Positions 1 through 7,539 of a stretch of 64,000 bases of DNA are shown here, one piece after another. The position numbers and the translations under genes are program-made. The notes under the pieces were generated by a model. It was not told where the DNA came from. It made no database searches and saw only the letters and a program-made list of their open reading frames with translations. Location of the stretch: NCBI GenBank assembly GCA_900112325.1, contig FOLJ01000012.1:1-64000 (forward strand), in the 5' to 3' direction. The stretch comes from Micromonospora sediminimaris (lineage in GTDB: Bacteria; Actinomycetota; Actinomycetes; Mycobacteriales; Micromonosporaceae). Within the stretch, counting starts at the first letter, position 1, and every line of letters begins with the position of its first letter.

Positions 1-245
1 GAGTAGCGGCCGTTCTCGCGCAACACCATGCAGGCGTCGCCGCTGTCCTTCCAGAACGAGAAGAAGAACCCGTTGTGGGTACCTTCCGTGTTCGAGCAGA
101 CCTGCCGGTCGGCCTCGGCCTGGGCGGGGCTGGCCGAGATCGCGACGGTGCCGGTGCTGATCAGCGCCACGGCGCAGGCGGCACCGATGAGCGACCTGAG
201 TCGTCCACGCCTGCGACTTCGTGGTGGGACGGGGACGTTGTTCAT
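1..245 (-). CDS. GH11 endo-1,4-beta-xylanase, N-terminal part (cut by window edge)
   Basis: Only the first 81 codons are in the window; the gene runs off the left edge. The ATG at 245-243 is preceded by a strong AGGAGGA Shine-Dalgarno sequence. The first ~42 residues form a secretion signal: an Arg-rich n-region (PRSRRRGRLR), a hydrophobic stretch and an Ala-rich end (AQA). The mature start then reads VCSNTEGTHNGFFFSFWKDS, typical of family 11 xylanases, where this loop leads into the first strands of the beta-jelly-roll. The enzyme should cleave xylan outside the cell. The catalytic glutamates lie beyond the edge, so activity and any carbohydrate-binding module cannot be judged. Family assignment is confident. 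Confidence 0.85.
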   Translation of the reverse strand, partial: MNNVPVPPRSRRRGRLRSLIGAACAVALISTGTVAISASPAQAEADRQVCSNTEGTHNGFFFSFWKDSGDACMVLRENGRY

Positions 246-822
246 GCTTCCTCCTCGTGACGGCTGACCGGTGGCCAGCAGTGCGCTACGAACCGGCGGT
301 CCCGATGGCTGTGCGGCCACCATCGACTGTCGACGTCGTACCGGGTGGCGGTCTGCCGGTCGAACTGCACCGTGACCGGCGGAGTAGGTAGCGACATCCA
401 ACGATCATCCAGGTTCGTCGATGGCCAACAGTATTGGCGCGTATCCGCCGACCCGTCAACAACTTCCGGAAATACTCTCGAAACCTTCCCTCGACCGCCC
501 GGCCACGCCACGAAACGCATCAGCGCTGGTCAGTAACAACGGGATGGCCGACGATTGCTCGACAGGGCCACGACGGGCCACGCCAGGTACGCACCGCTGA
601 CCAGCGGAAGTTCCAGTGACTTTCCGGATGCTCACCGGCGGCGCAGCGCCGTCAGTGCTGGTGGCGGGGCTACGACGACCAGAAATGGGTACGGTCGCGC
701 CGCCTCGCCGCGCAACGCAGGCGTGGACCCCTTCGGTTGGGGTAGGCCGGGCTGCCGTGGGATGACGCCGCGCCTGGTACCGGCCCGCTCGCGGCGAGGC
801 TGCGAGGTGTCCCGGAGGGTCG
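246..822. other. 577-base intergenic region without a convincing gene
   Basis: Lies between the divergent xylanase and the 823-3084 gene. Open frames here are short, lack a Shine-Dalgarno sequence and give Arg/Pro/Gly-rich translations typical of noncoding high-GC DNA. The xylanase side holds a promoter-like pair (430-459) with a palindrome TTCCGGAA at 464-471 just upstream of the -35. The other ~300 bases show nothing recognisable. Confidence 0.6.
430..459 (-). promoter_or_regulatory. Putative promoter of the GH11 xylanase gene
   Basis: Read on the minus strand: -35 TTGACG (459-454), an 18-base spacer, then -10 AATACT (435-430). This would start transcription near 423 and leave a ~180-base leader. 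The palindrome TTCCGGAA at 464-471 sits immediately upstream and could bind a regulator. Supported by sequence only. Confidence 0.35.
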
Positions 823-3084
823 ATGTCGACTGGATCAGCGGCAACCGGTGGGTTGGCGCCGCCCGAGGACGTGGTGGAGCTGCGCGTGCACGGGGTCTCC
901 ACCCCTGCCGCCGAGCAGATGGCGCAAACGCCCGTGCAGGTGGCAGGGGATCGCAACGCCGGCTTCTACCGGGCTCGCCCGAGCTGCGCCGGTACCGACC
1001 GCACCGACACCGTGGAGGTGTACCGATGGAGTGACCTGCCCTCCGGCACCATGATCCGGACGCTGTCGATGGTGTTCCTGCTGCCGTTCACGCTGCTCAA
1101 CGTCGCGGTATGGATGCGCCCGGGAAACCCGGGCACCGACGCGGCGGTACGGGCTCTGTGCCGGGTGCTCGGTCTCACCCTGACCGCGCTGTACGTCCTC
1201 ACCGCCGTCGGAGTCGCGTTGGACCTGACCGCGTGGCAGTGCATGTCCTCCCCGGACTGCCTGTCCGGCCGCAGCTGGCTGTCCTGGCTCGGTGGTCGCC
1301 CCACCGGCCTGCGACTGACGGCCCTCACCGCGGTGCCGGCCGCCGCCATCGCGCTGATCTGGTGGGCCAGCACCCGCCCCGGACGAACCTTCAACGCGTT
1401 CCGCCCGCCGGAGAGCACCCGGTCCGGACACCCGCTGAGCACTGTCGGCCAATGGGACGCCGAGCCGCTGATGGGGCGACTACGCTCGATCCACATCGCC
1501 GCGGCGTTCGCGACGCTCGACGCCAGCCTGCTCGCCGCCCGGACCGCACACGCCCAGGGCCCCGCGCCCGCCACCATCGTGCTCACGGTCGCCACCGGAG
1601 CGGTGCTGGCCACCTGCGTCGTCCTGGTCTGCACTCCCCCGCTGATCGAGCGGGATCCCACGGACCCTCGGCTCGACGGGATCGCCCGGGCACTACGGAC
1701 AACAGCCATCGGGCTCACCATCGTGGTCGTCGTCGACGTTCTCGCCGCCCCCGCCGACTGGCGCGAGGAAGGTGGCCTGCCCGGCTACGCGCCAACCCTC
1801 ACCTGGCTGTTCGGCACGCACGCCGTACTGCTGGCCGCCCTGGTCTCGGTCACGCTGCGCCCCCGGGGCCAGCGGTCGGGCCACCGACGCCCACGCTACT
1901 TCGGCGCTCCGGCGGCAGCCGCCGCCGGAGCCGGTATCGCGGTGGCGTTCTCGGCCGAACTCGTCCGTCGGGTGGCCGATCTCCTGGACCGGAACGCGTC
2001 GGCCGGGCAGGTGGCCATTCGGCCACCACCCGCCTTCACCTGGGCGATCTACGGCTTCTTCCGGGCGGTGCTGATCACGCTGGTCGTGACGGGCCTGGTG
2101 GTCCTGCTGACCCGGCGCGGCCGTACCCGCGCGGCGACCGCGATCCTCGCGCGCGATTTCCCGAACCCGCCACCGGAGGCCGTTGCCCGACTACGGCAGG
2201 TACGGCAGGCGATCGCACGGGCCCGGTCCACCGAATGGCTGCCACCGCTGGTCGTGGTCTACGCCGGTCTCGGCGGGCTCGGCGCGGCAACCACCGTGAT
2301 CGACCTGCTCGGCGAGCATCCCGGCGACGTCATCCAGCGGTACGCGCAGGTGCCCGCAGGCCTTATCGAATTCGGCATCGGACTCGGTAGCCAGCTGATC
2401 TCGGCAACCGTGCTCGGCCTCGTCATCGGTGGAATCTTCGCCTACCGGACGCCAGGATTCCGGCGCCGTGTGGGCGTGCTCTGGGACCTGGCCACCTTCT
2501 GGCCACGCGCCGCCCATCCCTTCGCCCCGCCCTGCTACGCCGAGCGGGCCGTGCCGGAGCTGGCCCGGCGCATCACCTACCTGATCAGCAGGGGCCACCT
2601 GGTGGTGATCACCGGATACAGCCAGGGGTCGGTGCTGGTCGCCGCCACCATCCTGCAGCTGGCTCCACGGGTCAGCGATCGGGTCGCCCTGCTCACCCAC
2701 GGCTCACCGCTGCGCCGACTCTATGCTCGGTTCTTTCCCGCCTACTTCGACGACGACATGTTGCACGAGGTGGGTGACCGGGTCGGCTGGCGATGGGTGA
2801 ACCTGTGGCGGGACACCGACCCGATCGGTAGCTGGACCTTCTCCGGCCACCGGCCCGACACGCCACCGACCAGCACCGGGCCCTCTGCGACGGTGGACCG
2901 CCGCCTGCCGGATCCGGCGGGCCTGGTCGCCCCGCCCGGCGACAGCGTTCCGCCGCCGATCAAGGGCCATTCGCCCGGCGAGTCCGACGAGGCTTTCGTG
3001 GCGGCGACGCGGGAACTGGTCGTGCGGTTGCGGGCCGGTCAGCCCACCGGTCCCGGCGACGATTCCCCGCCTACCCCGTCGTAG
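823..3084 (+). CDS. Multi-pass membrane protein with alpha/beta-hydrolase-like C-terminal part
   Basis: 753 residues. The start ATG follows GGAGG by a few bases. The N-terminus carries ELRVHGVSTP, a motif I associate with a group of large actinobacterial integral membrane proteins of unknown role. About ten hydrophobic segments follow between residues ~75 and ~560. The soluble C-terminal ~190 residues contain VVITGYSQGSVLVAATILQL, a nucleophile-elbow-like G-Y-S-Q-G, followed by LTHGSPL, which resembles lipase or cutinase folds. A catalytic acid and histidine cannot be assigned with confidence. It may be a membrane-anchored esterase or a degenerate hydrolase. It stands alone, convergent with the SARP gene. 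Confidence 0.6.
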   Translation: MSTGSAATGGLAPPEDVVELRVHGVSTPAAEQMAQTPVQVAGDRNAGFYRARPSCAGTDRTDTVEVYRWSDLPSGTMIRTLSMVFLLPFTLLNVAVWMRPGNPGTDAAVRALCRVLGLTLTALYVLTAVGVALDLTAWQCMSSPDCLSGRSWLSWLGGRPTGLRLTALTAVPAAAIALIWWASTRPGRTFNAFRPPESTRSGHPLSTVGQWDAEPLMGRLRSIHIAAAFATLDASLLAARTAHAQGPAPATIVLTVATGAVLATCVVLVCTPPLIERDPTDPRLDGIARALRTTAIGLTIVVVVDVLAAPADWREEGGLPGYAPTLTWLFGTHAVLLAALVSVTLRPRGQRSGHRRPRYFGAPAAAAAGAGIAVAFSAELVRRVADLLDRNASAGQVAIRPPPAFTWAIYGFFRAVLITLVVTGLVVLLTRRGRTRAATAILARDFPNPPPEAVARLRQVRQAIARARSTEWLPPLVVVYAGLGGLGAATTVIDLLGEHPGDVIQRYAQVPAGLIEFGIGLGSQLISATVLGLVIGGIFAYRTPGFRRRVGVLWDLATFWPRAAHPFAPPCYAERAVPELARRITYLISRGHLVVITGYSQGSVLVAATILQLAPRVSDRVALLTHGSPLRRLYARFFPAYFDDDMLHEVGDRVGWRWVNLWRDTDPIGSWTFSGHRPDTPPTSTGPSATVDRRLPDPAGLVAPPGDSVPPPIKGHSPGESDEAFVAATRELVVRLRAGQPTGPGDDSPPTPS

Positions 3085-3132
3085 CCGAACAGGTGAGCCC
3101 GTGGGGGCGCGACCAGGCACGACGAGCCGCGG

Positions 3133-5967
3133 TCAGCCACTGGCACCGCAGGGACCGGCGGTCGTCTCCGTCAGTCGCTCGATGCGTCGTAGGGCCTCGT
3201 CGATCGCCGGGTCGTCGACGTCGTCGTAGATCCGCGCCGCCTGGCGCCAGGCGGCGATGGCCCCGGCCTTGTCACCCATCGTCTCCCGCGAATCGCCGAG
3301 CCGGACCAGAGTCTCGGCCTCGTGGTAGCGGTCGGCGGTGTCGCGGAACAGCTGGATCGCCTGCTGGTAGCAGTCGACCGCCCGGGCGTGGTCACCGAGC
3401 CTGTCGTACGCGAAACCGATGCTGTCCAGCGTCGCCGCCTGACCGTTGCGGTCGTTGCTGCGGCGCTGCTCGGCCAGGGCGGCAGTGCAGCTCTCGATGG
3501 CCTGGTTGTACTCGCCGGTGGTGGCCAGCAACCAACCGATCGCGTTCAGCGCACGGGCAGCTCCGGAACGGTTGTCGACCATCCGGTACAGCCGCAACGC
3601 CTCGCGGGCGTGCGTCAGCGCCTCGTCGAGCCGACCGCCCAGGAAACATAGTTCGCAGTAGTTGTGCAGGGTCTGTGCCTGACCGGTCGGGTCGTTGAGG
3701 TTCCGGTAGAGGTCGAGCGCGCGGCGGAGCCGGTGCTCGGCGTCCTCGTGTTCGCCGAGACGGGTGAACGCCCGCGACAGCAGGCGGTTGGCGGTCGCCT
3801 GACCGGCGAGGTCGTCGATCTTCTCGGCGGCGGTCAGCGCGACCTGCTGAATGGCGAGTTGGTCCTGCCAGAGACCGCGGGGCGCGACGAACGTGTTCAA
3901 CGTCCAGGCGAGCTGCCAGGCGTACGCCTCGAACCCGCTGTCGGCGGCCTGCCGGACCATGCGGAGCAGCACCCGGTGCTCCGCGGTGAACCAGGCCAGG
4001 GCGGCGTCGTGGTCGGTGGCCGGTCGCCGGATCACCCCCGGTAGTGGCGGCACCGGTTCGATCGGCGCCCACTGTGGTTGCAGCAGCACGGCCGCCGGGT
4101 AAGCACCGTGCAGGTAGTGGTCGTAGAGTCGTTGCCGGCCGGCTCGCCGCTCCCCGGCGTGCTCAGACGAGTCGGCCAGCTCGGCCGCGTAGACCCGCAG
4201 CAGGTCGTGGAAGGTGTACCGGCCGGGCGTGTGCTCGGTCAGCAGGTGCAGTCGGGTCAGCTCGCGCAGCGGCGGCACGACGGCCGCCGTGGGCACCCCG
4301 GCCAGGGCGGCTGCGGCGTCGGCGCTCAGGTCCGGACCGGGATGCAGGCCGAGCAGTCGGAACAGCCGCGCTGCGGGCGGACTCAACGCCAGGTAGGAGC
4401 GGGAGAAGACCCGCCGCACGTCGCCGTCGGCCAGCACGTCGAGCCGGGCCTCGGTGGAGTGCAATTCGGCGGCGATGGCATCGAGCGGAAAGGTCGGGTG
4501 GGTGGCGACGCGCGCCGCCACCATGGACAACGCCAGCGGCAACCGTCCGGTGGCAGCGATGATGTCGGTGACCGCCTCCGGATCGGTCGCGAGCCGGGTG
4601 GCGCCGAGCCGGCCGGCGAGCAGACTCATCGACTCGTCGTCGGTGAGCACGTCCAGCCGCAGCGGTTCGGCGCCCTCGGCGGCGACCAGGTCGGCCAGCC
4701 GGTCCCGGCTGGTGACCACGACCAGACAGCCACCGGCTCCCGGCAGCAGGGGCCGCACCTGACTGGCGTCGCGGGCGTTGTCGAGCACCACGAGCATCCG
4801 CCGGGAGGCCAGCAGACTGCGGTAGAGGCCGGTGCGGGCCTCGGTGCTGGTCGGAATCCGGGAGGGCGGCACGCCGAGCGCCTCGAGGAAACCCTGAAGC
4901 GCGTCGTCCGGGAACGCCACCTCGGCCTCGTCGTAGCCGTGCAGATTCACGTAGAGCTGACCGTCAGGAAAGCGGTCGGACACCCGGTGGGACCAGTGCA
5001 ACGCCAGGGCGGTCTTGCCGACGCCGGCCATCCCGGACACCGCTGAGATGACGACCGTCGCCGGTCCTTCGCGGTCCAGGAGCGCGTTCAGGCGGGCGAG
5101 TTCGGTGGCTCGGCCCACGAACTGTGGCACCGCGAGCGGCAGCTGCTCGGGCCGCCGACCGCCGGAACCCGGAGTCGCCGGGGAGGTCGCGTCGGGCGTC
5201 GGCTCACCGCTGCTGGTGAACCCGTTCGCCACCAGGCTCGGGCGGTGATGCAGGATGTCGTCGTAGAGCCTGATCAGCTGTGGTGCAGGGTCAAGACCGG
5301 TCTCCTCCGCAAGGATCTGCCGGGCCTGCTGGAACGCGTCGAGTGCGCCTGCCACATCGCCGATGCGGTAGAGGCCCAGCATCAACTGGCTCCAGGCCCG
5401 CTGGCGCAGCGGATGCTCGTCGAGCAGGGCTCGCAGCCGGCCGACCACCGCGGCCGACGCGCCTTGCGCCAGCATCGCCTCCGCGTAGTCCTCCTCGGCG
5501 AGCAACCGCTGCTCCTGCAACTGGGCGACCCATCGGGTCAGCAGCGGGTGCGATGGCAGGTCTGCCAGGGGTGCCCCGCGCCAGAGCGTGACCGCCTCGG
5601 CCAGTTCCGTCTCCGCTCGGACGGCGTCACCAGCGGTCAGTGCGTCCCGGCCACGCGCGGCGGCGGCGTCGAACCGATCCAGGTCACGCTCGCCCGGCCG
5701 GACAGCGAGCAGGTAGCCGCCGGCCGCCGTCGGTATCCGTTCCTCACCGAGCAGTCGGCGCAGCCCGCGCACGTACGTCCGCAGGTTCGCCGCGGCCGAG
5801 GGTGGCGGTTCGTCGGCCCAGAGCATCGGGACCAGTTCGTCGGTGCCCACAGTCTCGTTGGGGCGCAGCAGCAGGGCGGCCAGCAGCAGCCGTTGCTTCA
5901 CCGAACCGAGCGGGATGAGCCGATCGCCGCGGTGCACCGCCAGCGGGCCGAGCAGGTCGAAACGCAC
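3133..5967 (-). CDS. AfsR/SARP-type transcriptional regulator with NB-ARC and TPR domains
   Basis: 944 residues, GTG start. Domain order: an OmpR-like winged helix (about 1-90; LLGPLAVHRG, then GSVKQRLLLAALLL); the bacterial transcriptional activator domain (about 95-240); an NB-ARC ATPase with P-loop GMAGVGKT at 312-319; then tetratricopeptide repeats (about 660-930, repeated A-x-x-x-L-G-x-x-x-x-x-x-G-x-x-x-x-A patterns). This is the AfsR architecture: an ATP-dependent activator, often pleiotropic, for antibiotic and development genes. It is about 40 kb from the NRPS cluster and no biosynthetic genes adjoin it, so its targets are unknown. It is convergent with the upstream membrane-protein gene. 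Confidence 0.9.
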   Translation of the reverse strand: MRFDLLGPLAVHRGDRLIPLGSVKQRLLLAALLLRPNETVGTDELVPMLWADEPPPSAAANLRTYVRGLRRLLGEERIPTAAGGYLLAVRPGERDLDRFDAAAARGRDALTAGDAVRAETELAEAVTLWRGAPLADLPSHPLLTRWVAQLQEQRLLAEEDYAEAMLAQGASAAVVGRLRALLDEHPLRQRAWSQLMLGLYRIGDVAGALDAFQQARQILAEETGLDPAPQLIRLYDDILHHRPSLVANGFTSSGEPTPDATSPATPGSGGRRPEQLPLAVPQFVGRATELARLNALLDREGPATVVISAVSGMAGVGKTALALHWSHRVSDRFPDGQLYVNLHGYDEAEVAFPDDALQGFLEALGVPPSRIPTSTEARTGLYRSLLASRRMLVVLDNARDASQVRPLLPGAGGCLVVVTSRDRLADLVAAEGAEPLRLDVLTDDESMSLLAGRLGATRLATDPEAVTDIIAATGRLPLALSMVAARVATHPTFPLDAIAAELHSTEARLDVLADGDVRRVFSRSYLALSPPAARLFRLLGLHPGPDLSADAAAALAGVPTAAVVPPLRELTRLHLLTEHTPGRYTFHDLLRVYAAELADSSEHAGERRAGRQRLYDHYLHGAYPAAVLLQPQWAPIEPVPPLPGVIRRPATDHDAALAWFTAEHRVLLRMVRQAADSGFEAYAWQLAWTLNTFVAPRGLWQDQLAIQQVALTAAEKIDDLAGQATANRLLSRAFTRLGEHEDAEHRLRRALDLYRNLNDPTGQAQTLHNYCELCFLGGRLDEALTHAREALRLYRMVDNRSGAARALNAIGWLLATTGEYNQAIESCTAALAEQRRSNDRNGQAATLDSIGFAYDRLGDHARAVDCYQQAIQLFRDTADRYHEAETLVRLGDSRETMGDKAGAIAAWRQAARIYDDVDDPAIDEALRRIERLTETTAGPCGASG

Positions 5968-6066
5968 AGGGTCCGTCCATCGGGTACGCCGGGCAAGGGC
6001 CGGTCACCCGCCCCGACTGCCGCACCTGTTGAGCGCGTCGGCACGGGCAACGGTGACGTTGTATCT

Positions 6067-6081
6067 CCTTTGTGGCAAAGG
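6067..6081. promoter_or_regulatory. Inverted repeat upstream of the SARP gene
   Basis: CCTTTG-N3-CAAAGG, about 100 bases upstream of the SARP start, in the 235-base spacer between the SARP gene and the 3' end of the pucR-like gene. It stands out because the flanks are GC-rich. It could be an operator or part of the SARP promoter region; sequence alone does not show which. Confidence 0.25.
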
Positions 6082-6201
6082 CTATACGCCGGTCATCGTA
6101 GAGGTCCCGGCAGTACCGAACCACCGGCGGCACGCGGGTGCCGAGGGCCGCCACACCGGCCGGTCGGGTCTACTCGGTTCCTTCCAACGCCGGCACTCGC
6201 C

Positions 6202-7383
6202 CTAACCGCCGCCGGGCCGGCTGGTGAGCTGGCTGGTCAGCACCACCAGCAGCTCAAATCGGACGGCCGGATCGTCCAGGTCGTCGCCGTACAGTTCACG
6301 CAGCCGCTTGAGGCGGTAGCTGACCGTCTGCGGGTGCACGAACAGCTCGGTGGAGACCTCGGCGCGCGAGCCCCAGTGCCGGAGCCAGGCGTACAGCGTC
6401 GCCAGCAGGTTGTCCCGCTGTGCCGGGCGCAGCTGCGCCAGCGGCGCGAGGCGGCGGGCGGTGAGCACCGCCAGGGCCCGCTGCTCGCCACGCAGGGTCA
6501 GCGTGACCAGGTGGTCGTCGACGAAGACCGGACCGGAGGCCGGTCCGACCAGCCCGGCGGCCAGCTCGGCGAGCCGGACGGCCGCCGGCACCTGCGGCCA
6601 GCCCAGTTCCGGGCCGACCACCGCCGGCCGGCCGGTGAACGCCTCGGCCAGGGTGGCGCGGGCCGCCCGGGTACCCGCCCGCAGCAGCAGCACGGCGTCG
6701 CGACCACGCTCGATGACCAGGCCGTCCGGGCCGTACCGGAACCGCGCGTCGCGGGCCTGGTCCAACGGCAGCAGTACGGGCACCACCGTGTCCAGCTCGA
6801 CCCAACCGATCCGGGCCGCCGCCGACTCGACGGCACTGGGCAGGCCGTCGCCGCGCAGCAGCAGCTCGGCGAGGTGCCGCCGACGGTCACCCTCCCCGGC
6901 CTGCTCGCGCAGCTGGAGCGCGTACCCGTCGGTGCTCGCGGCGGCCAGCTCGGCCACGTAGGCGCTGACCGCGTCGGAGAGGTCGATCAGTTCCTCCGGA
7001 TCGACCGGGCGTAGCCGGGCCAGTGACTGCGACGCCGTACGCAGCAGCAGCCGTGCCGCTGTCCGCAGCGCGGTCAACAGCGCCTCCGGTCCCCGGTCCT
7101 CGCGGGCCTCGGCGGCGCCCAACCCGACGAAGACCTCCCGGAACCGGGGCGGCAGCGCCGGTTCCCCGGTGCCGATGAGGTCGAGAAAACGGTCGAGCGC
7201 CACCTGCACGGCGGTGCGTACGTCCCGGGCGAACTTGTCGTCGGCGATGCCGGCGAAGGCCGGGGTGGCCTCGGTGACGGCGACCGCGACGGCGGCCACG
7301 GTGGCCGGCAGGTGCGGGCGCATCGCGGCGGCCAGATCGGCGGGCAGGTGTCGCCAGGGAGTCGCGGAGACAGGCGCGATCAT
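6202..7383 (-). CDS. PucR/CdaR-family transcriptional regulator
   Basis: 393 residues, ATG start at 7383-7381. The C-terminal ~60 residues carry the PucR-type helix-turn-helix (TELFVHPQTVSYRLKRLREL, followed by a region ending in RFELLVVLTSQL). The N-terminal half is a helical sensor-like region, and the middle part fits the GGDEF-like fold of this family. PucR/CdaR proteins usually activate catabolic genes for purines, sugar acids, amino acids or choline-type substrates. It is divergent from the aldolase/aminotransferase and kinase operon, with a large inverted repeat in the shared 156-base spacer, so it probably controls that operon. Confidence 0.88.
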   Translation of the reverse strand: MIAPVSATPWRHLPADLAAAMRPHLPATVAAVAVAVTEATPAFAGIADDKFARDVRTAVQVALDRFLDLIGTGEPALPPRFREVFVGLGAAEAREDRGPEALLTALRTAARLLLRTASQSLARLRPVDPEELIDLSDAVSAYVAELAAASTDGYALQLREQAGEGDRRRHLAELLLRGDGLPSAVESAAARIGWVELDTVVPVLLPLDQARDARFRYGPDGLVIERGRDAVLLLRAGTRAARATLAEAFTGRPAVVGPELGWPQVPAAVRLAELAAGLVGPASGPVFVDDHLVTLTLRGEQRALAVLTARRLAPLAQLRPAQRDNLLATLYAWLRHWGSRAEVSTELFVHPQTVSYRLKRLRELYGDDLDDPAVRFELLVVLTSQLTSRPGGG

Positions 7384-7398
7384 CCGGCGATTTTGTCA

Positions 7399-7433
7399 CG
7401 GCAGGATAAGAACGGCGGCGGTTCTCACTGCCG
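7399..7433. promoter_or_regulatory. Nested inverted repeat between pucR-like gene and aldolase operon
   Basis: Outer arms CGGCAG (7399-7404) and CTGCCG (7428-7433); inner arms AGAAC (7409-7413) and GTTCT (7421-7425). The site lies between two divergent starts, 16 bases from the pucR-like ATG, which suits an operator for the PucR-type regulator. The arms are seen in the sequence; the binding protein is inferred. Confidence 0.45.
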
Positions 7434-7539
7434 ACGGGACGGTGTTTCGATCGGCCCGGCCGCGCGACGATGAACCCGACCGGCGGGCGGGCCAGCGCAG
7501 CGACCGCCCGGTGGCCGACGAACCGACGGAGGAGAACGC

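Noticed and set aside
3133..5967. SARP regulator as the pathway-specific activator of the NRPS cluster
   Set aside because: It lies about 40 kb from the cluster, with many unrelated genes between, so no link can be claimed from position.
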